Made by a program: the position numbers and the translations under genes. A stretch of DNA of 64,000 bases from Liolophura sinensis (lineage: Eukaryota; Mollusca; Polyplacophora; Chitonida; Chitonidae), in NCBI RefSeq assembly GCF_032854445.1, contig NW_027018102.1, positions 17,795 through 81,794 of the forward strand, written 5' to 3'. This document shows positions 51,701-62,220 of the stretch, piece by piece (position 1 is the stretch's first letter; every line of letters starts with the position of its first letter). A model generated the notes under the pieces. It was not told where the DNA came from, searched no databases, and was given only the letters and a program-made list of their open reading frames with translations.

Positions 51701-52360
51701 ACCATTCGATTTCTCGTCACAAAATACGTCGGATTAGCCTCTTACCAGCAGCATTGGAACAGTTTTTCTACTTTTGGATTTTTGCCTGGTCTTTTTGCGA
51801 ATTGAAATCGGCCACATTAACTATGTACAATCGCGACTGGTCATTACTATATTCAACTTTTCATTATAAGTTATGTGCCCTTCGGTAGCCCAGACGACGT
51901 CAAATCTTTGGGCCAAGCCCATTTAACTCACCCAGCAAATGTCTTACTTCTAAGTCGAAGACAAACTCAATGTCTTTATCTACATGTAGAAAAACCACAC
52001 CATTTGTATATAAAAGAAACAAAAGGTACTTGATACAATCCGCTGTAAAAAGTACAATTGAACACTGACCCACATCAATAAGGTGCCAAAGGATGCGCAA
52101 TTGGGCCAGGCATCTCCAGCTGTTGAAAAATTGCAAATTTCCTTGGTTTCCATGGAGTAAGAGCCGTTGCTGGGCACGTGATCTTGACATCATTGATTAT
52201 TCATTTGTGGCTACAGCCAAAAGTATTGGTCGGAGAGCAACGCGGTTTGCACCATTCGATTTCTCGTCACAAAATACGTCGGATTAGCCTCTTACCAGCA
52301 GCATTGGAACAGTTTTTCTACTTTTGGATTTTTGCCTGGTCTTTTTGCGAATTGAAATCG
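48750..52360. repeat. Recent three-monomer (1650-bp) tandem duplication
   Basis: Bases 48750-50710 and 50400-52360 appear identical at a shift of exactly 1650 bp. Shared rare variants are ggctacattagc (49059/50709), ctccatttgat (49500/51150), cttttcgat, tgactttatc (49770/51420), gagtaggagcc (49954/51604) and aaaagaaac (50362/52012). The match ends where ggctacattagc becomes gggtacattagc near 52360. Confidence 0.8.
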
Positions 52361-53439
52361 GGTACATTAGCTATGTACAATCGCGACTGGTCATTACTAT
52401 ATTCAATTTTTCATTATAAGTTATGTGCCCTTCGGTAGCCCAGACGACGTCAAATCTTTGGGCCAAGCCCATTTAACTCACCCAGCAAATGTCTTACTTC
52501 TAAGTCGAAGACAAACTCAATGTCTTTATCTACATGTAGAAAAACCACACCATTTGTATATAAAAAAAACAAAAGGTACTTGATACAATCCGCTGTAAAA
52601 AGTACAATTGAACACTGACCCACATCAATAAGGTGCCAAAGGATGCGCAATTGGGCCAGGCATCTCCAGCTGTTGAAAAATTGCAAATTTCCTTGGTTTC
52701 CATGGAGTAAGAGCCGTTGCTGGGCACGTGATCTTGACATCATTGATTATTCATTTGTGGCTACAGCCAAAAGTATTGGTCGGAGAGCAACGCGGTTTGC
52801 ACCATTCGATTTCTCGTCACAAAATACGTCGGATTAGCCTCTTACCAGCAGCATTGGAACAGTTTTTTCTACTTTTGGATTTTTGCCTGGTCTTTTTGCG
52901 AATTGAAATCGGCTACATTAACTATGTACAATCGCGACTGGTCATTACTATATTCAACTTTTCATTATAAGTTATGTGCCCTTCGGTAGCCCAGACGACG
53001 TCAAATCTTTGGGCCAAGCCCATTTAACTCACCCAGCAAATGTCTTACTTCTAAGTCGAAGACAAACTCAATGTCTTTATCTACATGTAGAAAAACCACA
53101 CCATTTGTATATAAAAAAAACAAAAGGTACTTGATACAATCCGCTGTAAAAAGTACAATTGAACACTGACCCACATCAATAAGGTGCCAAAGGATGCGCA
53201 ATTGGGCCAGGCATCTCCAGCTGTTGAAAAATTGCAAATTTCCTTGGTTTCCATGGAGTAAGAGCCGTTGCTGGGCACGTGATCTTGACATCATTGATTA
53301 TTCATTTGTGGCTACAGCCAAAAGTATTGGTCGGAGAGCAACGCGGTTTGCACCATTCGATTTCTCGTCACAAAATACGTCGGATTAGCCTCTTACCAGC
53401 AGCATTGGAACAGTTTTTCCACTTTTGGATTTTTGCCTG

Positions 53440-56160
53440 ATCTTTTTGCTAATTGAAATCGGCTGCATTAACTATGTACAATCGCGACTGGTCATTACTA
53501 TATTCAACTTTTCATTATAAGTTATGTGCCCTTCGGTAGCCCAGACGACGTCAAATCTTTGGGCCAAGCCCATTTAACTCACCCAGCAAATGTCTTACTT
53601 CTAAGTCGAAGACAAACTCAATGTCTTTATCTACATGTAGAAAAACCACACCATCTGTATATAAAAAAAACACAAGGTACTTGATAGAATCCGCTGGAAA
53701 AAGTACAATTGAACACTGACCCACATCAATAAGGTGCCAAAGGATGCGCAATTGGGCCAGGCATCTCCAGCTGTTGAAAAATTGCAAATTTCCTTGGTTT
53801 TCATGGAGTAAGAGCCGTTGCTGGGCACGTGATCTTGACATTATTGATTATTCATTTGTGGCTACAGCCAAAAGTATTGGTCGGAGAGCAACGCGGTTTG
53901 CACCATTCGATTTCTCGTCACAAAATACGTCGGATTAGCCTCTTACCAGCAGCATTGGAACAGTTTTTCTACTTTTGGATTTTTGCCTGGTCTTTTTGCG
54001 AATTGAAATCGGGTACATTAGCTATGTACAATCGCGACTGGTCATTACTATATTCAATTTTTCATTATAAGTTATGTGCCCTTCGGTAGCCCAGACGACG
54101 TCAAATCTTTGGGCCAAGCCCATTTAACTCACCCAGCAAATGTCTTACTTCTAAGTCGAAGACAAACTCAATGTCTTTATCTACATGTAGAAAAACCACA
54201 CCATTTGTATATAAAAAAAACAAAAGGTACTTGATACAATCCGCTGTAAAAAGTACAATTGAACACTGACCCACATCAATAAGGTGCCAAAGGATGCGCA
54301 ATTGGGCCAGGCATCTCCAGCTGTTGAAAAATTGCAAATTTCCTTGGTTTCCATGGAGTAAGAGCCGTTGCTGGGCACGTGATCTTGACATCATTGATTA
54401 TTCATTTGTGGCTACAGCCAAAAGTATTGGTCGGAGAGCAACGCGGTTTGCACCATTCGATTTCTCGTCACAAAATACGTCGGATTAGCCTCTTACCAGC
54501 AGCATTGGAACAGTTTTTCTACTTTTGGATTTTTGCCTGGTCTTTTTGCGAATTGAAATCGGCTACATTAACTATGTACAATCGCGACTGGTCATTACTA
54601 TATTCAACTTTTCATTATAAGTTATGTGCCCTTCGGTAGCCCAGACGACGTCAAATCTTTGGGCCAAGCCCATTTAACTCACCCAGCAAATGTCTTACTT
54701 CTAAGTCGAAGACAAACTCAATGTCTTTATCTACATGTAGAAAAACCACACCATTTGTATATAAAAAAAACAAAAGGTACTTGATACAATCCGCTGTAAA
54801 AAGTACAATTGAACACTGACCCACATCAATAAGGTGCCAAAGGATGCGCAATTGGGCCAGGCATCTCCAGCTGTTGAAAAATTGCAAATTTCCTTGGTTT
54901 CCATGGAGTAAGAGCCGTTGCTGGGCACGTGATCTTGACATCATTGATTATTCATTTGTGGCTACAGCCAAAAGTATTGGTCGGAGAGCAACGCGGTTTG
55001 CACCATTCGATTTCTCGTCACAAAATACGTCGGATTAGCCTCTTACCAGCAGCATTGGAACAGTTTTTCCACTTTTGGATTTTTGCCTGGTCTTTTTGCT
55101 AATTGAAATCGGCTGCATTAACTATGTACAATCGCGACTGGTCATTACTATATTCAAAATTTCATTATAAGTTATGTGCCCTTCGGTAGCCCAGACGACG
55201 TCAAATCTTTGGGCCAAGCCCATTTAACTCACCCAGCAAATGTCTTACTTCTAAGTCGAAGACAAACTCAATGTCTTTATCTACATGTAGAAAAACCACA
55301 CCATCTGTATATAAAAAAAACACAAGGTACTTGATACAATCCGCTGGAAAAAGTACAATTGAACACTGACCCACATCAATAAGGTGCCAAAGGATGCGCA
55401 ATTGGGCCAGGCATCTCCAGCTGTTGAAAAATTGCAAATTTCCTTGGTTTCCATGGAGTAAGTGCCGTTGCTGGGCACGTGATCTTGACATTATTGATTA
55501 TTCATTTGTGGCTACAGCCAAAAGTATTGGTCGGAGAGCAACGCGGTTTGCACCATTCGATTTCTCGTCACAAAATACGTCGGATTAGCCTCTTACCAGC
55601 AGCATTGGAACAGTTTTTCTACTTTTGGATTTTTGCCTGGTCTTTTTGCGAATTGAAATCGGGTACATTAGCTATGTACAATCGCGACTGGTCATTACTA
55701 TATTCAATTTTTCATTATAAGTTATGTGCCCTTCGGTAGCCCAGACGACGTCAAATCTTTGGGCCAAGCCCATTTAACTCACCCAGCAAATGTCTTACTT
55801 CTAAGTCGAAGACAAACTCAATGTCTTTATCTACATGTAGAAAAACCACACCATTTGTATATAAAAAAAACAAAAGGTACTTGATACAATCCGCTGTAAA
55901 AAGTACAATTGAACACTGACCCACATCAATAAGGTGCCAAAGGATGCGCAATTGGGCCAGGCATCTCCAGCTGTTGAAAAATTGCAAATTTCCTTGGTTT
56001 CCATGGAGTAAGAGCCGTTGCTGGGCACGTGATCTTGACATCATTGATTATTCATTTGTGGCTACAGCCAAAAGTATTGGTCGGAGAGCAACGCGGTTTG
56101 CACCATTCGATTTCTCGTCACAAAATACGTCGGATTAGCCTCTTACCAGCAGCATTGGAA
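53440..56160. repeat. Older 1650-bp repeat pair of the ctggaaaaag class
   Basis: The units near 53551-54500 and 55201-56160 share catctgtat, ctggaaaaag, cattattgat (53838/55488), gggtacattagc and caatttttca at a shift of 1650 bp. They differ by several private changes (gatagaatcc 53685, ttttcatgg 53797, caaaatttca 55155, aagtgccg 55460). A third relative with cattattgat lies near 47239, twelve monomers upstream of the first. Confidence 0.65.
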
Positions 56161-56412
56161 CAGTTTTTTCTACTTTTGGATTTTTGCCTGGTCTTTTTGC
56201 GAATTGAAATCGGGTACATTAGCTATGTACAATCGCGACTGGTCATTACTATATTCAATTTTTCATTATAAGTTATGTGCCCTTCGGTAGCCCAGACGAC
56301 GTCAAATCTTTGGGCCAAGCCCATTTAACTCACCCAGCAAATGTCTTACTTCTAAGTCGAAGACAAACTCAATGTCTTTATCTACATGTAGAAAAACCAC
56401 ACCATTTGTATA

Positions 56413-59400
56413 TAAAAAAAACAAAAGGTACTTGATACAATCCGCTGTAAAAAGTACAATTGAACACTGACCCACATCAATAAGGTGCCAAAGGATGCGC
56501 AATTGGGCCAGGCATCTCCAGCTGTTGAAAAATTGCAAATTTCCTTGGTTTCCATGGAGTAAGAGCCTTTGCTGGGCACGTGATCTTGACATCATTGATT
56601 ATTCATTTGTGGCTACAGCCAAAAGTATTGGTCGGAGAGCAACGCGGTTTGCACCATTCGATTTCTCGTCACAAAATACGTCGGATTAGCCTCTTACCAG
56701 CAGCATTGGAACAGTTTTTCTACTTTTGGATTTTTGCCTGGTCTTTTTGCGAATTGAAATCGGCTACATTAACTATGTACAATCGCGACTGGTCATTACT
56801 ATATTCAACTTTTCATTATAAGTTATGTGCCCTTCGGTAGCCCAGACGACGTCAAATCTTTGGGCCAAGCCCATTTAACTCACCCAGCAAATGTCTTACT
56901 TCTAAGTCGAAGACAAACTCAATGTCTTTATCTACATGTAGAAAAACCACACCATTTGTATATAAAAAAAACAAAAGGTACTTGATACAATCCGCTGTAA
57001 AAAGTACAATTGAACACTGACCCACATCAATAAGGTGCCAAAGGATGCGCAATTGGGCCAGGCATCTCCAGCTGTTGAAAAATTGCAAATTTCCTTGGTT
57101 TCCATGGAGTAAGAGCCGTTGCTGGGCACGTGATCTTGACATCATTGATTATTCATTTGTGGCTACAGCCAAAAGTATTGGTCGGAGAGCAACGCGGTTT
57201 GCACCATTCGATTTCTCGTTACAAAATACGTCGGATTAGCCTCTTACCAGCAGCATTGGAACAGTTTTTCCACTTTTGGATTTTTGCCTGGTCTTTTTGC
57301 TAATTGAAATCGGCTGCATTAACTATGTACAATCGCGACTGGTCATTACTATATTCAACTTTTCATTATAAGTTATGTGCCCTTCGGTAGCCCAGACGAC
57401 GTCAAATCTTTGGGCCAAGCCCATTTAACTCACCCAACAAATGTCTTACTTCTAAGTCGAAGACAAACTCAATGTCTTTATCTACATGTAGAAAAACCCC
57501 ACCATTTGTATGTAAAAAAAACAAAAGGTACTTGATACAATCCGCTGTAAAAAGAACAATTGAACACTGACCCACATCAATAAGGTGCCAAAGGATGCGC
57601 AATTGGGCCAGGCATCTCCAGCTGTTGAAAAATTGCAAATTTCCTTGGTTTCCATGGAGTAAGAGCCGTTGCTGGGCACGTGATCTTGACATCATTGATT
57701 ATTCATTTGTGGCTACAGCCAAAAGTATTGGTCGGAGAGCAACGCGGTTTGCACCATTCGATTTCTCGTCACAAAATACGTCGGATTAGCCTCTTACCAG
57801 CAGCATTGGAACAGTTTTTCTACTTTTGGATTTTTGCCTGGTCTTTTTGCGAATTGAAATCGGCTACATTAACTATGTACAATCGCGACTGGTCATTACT
57901 ATATTCAACTTTTCATTATAAGTTATGTGCCCTTCGGTAGCCCAGACGACGTCAAATCTTTGGGCCAAGCCCATTTAACTCACCCAGCAAATGTCTTACT
58001 TCTAAGTCGAAGACAAACTCAATGTCTTTATCTACATGTAGAAAAACCACACCATTTGTATATAAAAAAAACAAAAGGTACTTGATACAATCCGCTGTAA
58101 AAAGTACAATTGAACACTGACCCACATCAATAAGGTGCCAAAGGATGCGCAATTGGGCCAGGCATCTCCAGCTGTTGAAAAATTGCAAATTTCCTTGGTT
58201 TCCATGGAGTAAGAGCCGTTGCTGGGCACGTGATCTTGACATCATTGATTATTCATTTGTGGCTACAGCCAAAAGTATTGGTCGGAGAGCAACGCGGTTT
58301 GCACCATTCGATTTCTCGTCACAAAATACGTCGGATTAGCCTCTTACCAGCAGCATTGGAACAGTTTTTCCACTTTTGGATTTTTGCCTGGTCTTTTTGC
58401 TAATTGAAATCGGCTGCATTAACTATGTACAATCGCGACTGGTCATTACTATATTCAACTTTTCATTATAAGTTATGTGCCCTTCGGTAGCCCAGACGAC
58501 GTCAAATCTTTGGGCCAAGCCCATTTAACTCACCCAACAAATGTCTTACCTCTAAGTCGAAGACAAACTCAATGTCTTTATCTACATGTAGATAAACCAC
58601 ACCATTTGCATGTAAAAAAAACAAAAGGTACTTGATACAATCCGCTGTAAAAAGTACAATTGAACACTGACCCACATCAATAAGGTGCCAAAGGATGCGC
58701 AATTGGGCCAGGCATCTCCAGCTGTTGAAAAATTGCAAATTTCCTTGGTTTCCATGGAGTAAGAGCCGTTGCTGGGCACGTGATCTTGACATCATTGATT
58801 ATTCATTTGTGGCTACAGCCAAAAGTATTGGTCGGAGAGCAACGCGGTTTGCACCATTCGATTTCTCGTCACAAAATACGTCGGATTAGCCTCTTACCAG
58901 CAGCATTGGAACAGTTTTTCTACTTTTGGATTTTTGCCTGGTCTTTTTGCGAATTGAAATCGGCTACATTAACTATGTACAATCGCGACTGGTCATTACT
59001 ATATTCAACTTTTCATTATAAGTTATGTGCCCTTCGGTAGCCCAGACGACGTCAAATCTTTGGGCCAAGCCCATTTAACTCACCCAGCAAATGTCTTACT
59101 TCTAAGTCGAAGACAAACTCAATGTCTTTATCTACATGTAGAAAAACCACACCATTTGTATATAAAAAAAACACAAGGTACTTGATACAATCCGCTGTAA
59201 AAAGTACAATTGAACACTGACCCACATCAATAAGGTGCCAAAGGATGCGCAATTGGGCCAGGCATCTCCAGCTGTTGAAAAATTGCAAATTTCCTTGGTT
59301 TCCATGGAGTAAGAGCCGTTGCTGGGCACGTGATCTTGACATCATTGATTATTCATTTGTGGCTACAGCCAAAAGTATTGGTCGGAGAGCAACGCGGTTT

Positions 59401-60010
59401 GCACCATTCGATTTCTCGTCACAAAATACGTCGGATTAGCCTCTTACCAGCAGCATTGGAACAGTTTTTCTACTTTTGGATTTTTGCCTGGTCTTTTTGC
59501 GAATTGAAATCGGGTACATTAGCTATGTACAATCGCGACTGGTCATTACTATATTCAATTTTTCATTATAAGTTATGTGCCCTTCGGTAGCCCAGACGAC
59601 GTCAAATCTTTGGGCCAAGCCCATTTAACTCACCCAGCAAATGTCTTACTTCTAAGTCGAAGACAAACTCAATGTCTTTATCTACATGTAGAAAAACCAC
59701 ACCATTTGTATATAAAAAAAAAAAAGGTACTTGATACAATCCGCTGTAAAAAGTACAATTGAACACTGACCCACATCAATAAGGTGCCAAAGGATGCGCA
59801 ATTGGGCCAGGCATCTCCAGCTGTTGAAAAATTGCAAATTTTCTTGGTTTCCATGGAGTAAGAGCCGTTGCTGGGCACGTGATCTTGACATCATTGATTA
59901 TTCATTTGTGGCTACAGCCAAAAGTATTGGTCGGAGAGCAACGCGGTTTGCACCATTCGATTTCTCGTCACAAAATACGTCGGATTAGCCTCTTACCAGC
60001 AGCATTGGAA
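56413..60010. repeat. Recurrent six-monomer block, copy 2 (matches 33300-36895)
   Basis: Same variant order as the 33.3-36.9 kb block: accccacc (57495), gtagataaacc with gcatgtaaa (58589), acacaagg, gggtacattagc (59513), attttcttgg (59839). Its right end overlaps the start of another recurrent block (58968-62220), so this region joins two segments that are separate elsewhere in the window. Confidence 0.7.
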
Positions 60011-62220
60011 CAGTTTTTCCACTTTTGGATTTTTGCCTGGTCTTTTTGCTAATTGAAATCGGCTACATTAACTATGTACAATCGCGACTGGTCATTACTA
60101 TATTCAACTTTTCATTATAAGTTATGTGCCCTTCGGTAGCCCAGACGACGTCAAATCTTTGGGCCAAGCCCATTTAACTCACCCAACAAATGTCTTACTT
60201 CTAAGTCGAAGACAAACTCAATGTCTTTATCTACATGTAGAAAAACCACACCATTTGTATATAAAAAAAACAAAAGGTACTTGATACAATCCGCTGTAAA
60301 AAGTACAATTGAACACTGACCCACATCAATAAGGTGCCAAAGGATGCGCAATTGGGCCAGGCATCTCCAGCTGTTGAAAAATTGCAAATTTCCTTGGTTT
60401 CCATGGAGTAAGAGCCGTTGCTGGGCACGTGATCTTGACATCATTGATTATTCATTTGTGGCTACAGCCAAAAGTATTGGTCGGAGAGCAACGCGGTTTG
60501 CACCATTCGATTTCTCGTCACAAAATACGTCGGATTAGCCTCTTACCAGCAGCATTGGAACAGTTTTTCCACTTTTGGATTTTTGCCTGGTCATTTTGCT
60601 AATTGAAATCGGCTACATTAACTATGTACAATCGCGACTGGTCATTACTATATTCAACATTTCATTATAAGTTATGTGCCCTTCGGTAGCCCAGACGACG
60701 TCAAATCTTTGGGCCAAGCCCATTTAACTCACCCAGCAAATGTCTTACTTCTAAGACGAAGACAAACTCAATGTCTTTATCTACATGTAGAAAAACCACA
60801 CCATTTGTATATAAAAAAAACACAAGGTACTTGATACAATCCGCTGTAAAAAGTACAATTGAACACTGACCCACATCAATAAGGTGCCAAAGGATGCGCA
60901 ATTGGGCCAGGCATCTCCAGCTGTTGAAAAATTGCAAATTTCCTTGGTTTCCATGGAGTAAGAGCCGTTGCTGGGCACGTGATCTTGACATCATTGATTA
61001 TTCATTTGTGGCTACAGCCAAAAGTATTGGTCGGAGAGCAACGCGGTTTGCTCCATTTGATTTCTCGTCACAAAATACGTCGGATTAGCCTTTCACCAGC
61101 AGCATTGGAACAGTTTTTCTACTTTTCGATTTTTGCCTGGTCTTTTTGCTAATTGAAATCGGCTACATTAACTATGTACAATCGCGACTGGTCATTACTA
61201 TATTCAACTTTTCATTATAAGTTATGTGCCCTTCGGTAGCCCAGACGACGTCAAATCTTTGGGCCAAGCCCATTTAACTCACCCAACAAATGTCTTACTT
61301 CTAAATCGAAGACAAACTCAATGTCTTTATCTACATGTAGAAAAACCACACCATTTGTATATAAAAAAAACAAAAGGTACTTGATACAATCCGCTGTAAA
61401 AAGTACAATTGAACACTGACCCACATCAATAAGGTGCCAAAGGATGCGCAATTGGGCCAGGCATCTCCAGCTGTTGAAAAATTGCAAATTTCCTTGGTTT
61501 CCATGGAGTAAGAGCCGTTGCTGGGCACGTGATCTTGACATCATTGATTATTCATTTGTGGCTACAGCCAAAAGTATTGGTCGGAGAGCAACGCGGTTTG
61601 CACCATTCGATTTCTCGTCACAAAATACGTCGGATTAGCCTCTTACCAGCAGCATTGGAACAGTTTTTCTACTTTTGGATTTTTGCCTGGTCTTTTTGCG
61701 AATTGAAATCGGCCACATTAACTATGTACAATCGCGACTGGTCATTACTATATTCAACTTTTCATTATAAGTTATGTGCCCTTCGGTAGCCCAGACGACG
61801 TCAAATCTTTGGGCCAAGCCCATTTAACTCACCCAACAAATGTCTTACTTCTAAGTCGAAGACAAACTCAATGTCTTTATCTACATGTAGAAAAACCGCA
61901 CCATTTGTATATAAAAAAAACAAAAGGTACTTGATACAATCCGCTGTAAAAAGTACAATTGAACACTGACCCACATCAATAAGGTGCCAAAGGATGCGCA
62001 ATTGGGCCAGGCATCTCCAGCTGTTGAAAAATTGCAAATTTCCTTGGTTTCCATGGAGTAAGAGCCGTTGCTGGGCACGTGATCTTGACATCATTGATTA
62101 TTCATTTGTGGCTACAGCCAAAAGTATTGGTCGGAGAGCAACGCGGTTTGCACCATTCGATTTCTCGTCACAAAATACGTCGGATTAGCCTCTTACCAGC
62201 AGCATTGGAACAGTTTTTCT
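58968..62220. repeat. Recurrent six-monomer block, copy C (units 108-113)
   Basis: Matches copy A near 26-29 kb at 60 monomers and copy B near 37.5-40.4 kb at 40 monomers. Markers are attttcttgg (59839), aagacgaag (60754), ctccatttgat (61050), ctaaatcgaag (61303) and accgcacc (61895). Differences from A include an A12 run with loss of a C (59716), tttcaccag for ctcaccag (61091) and gtacaatcg for gtacactcg. Confidence 0.75.
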
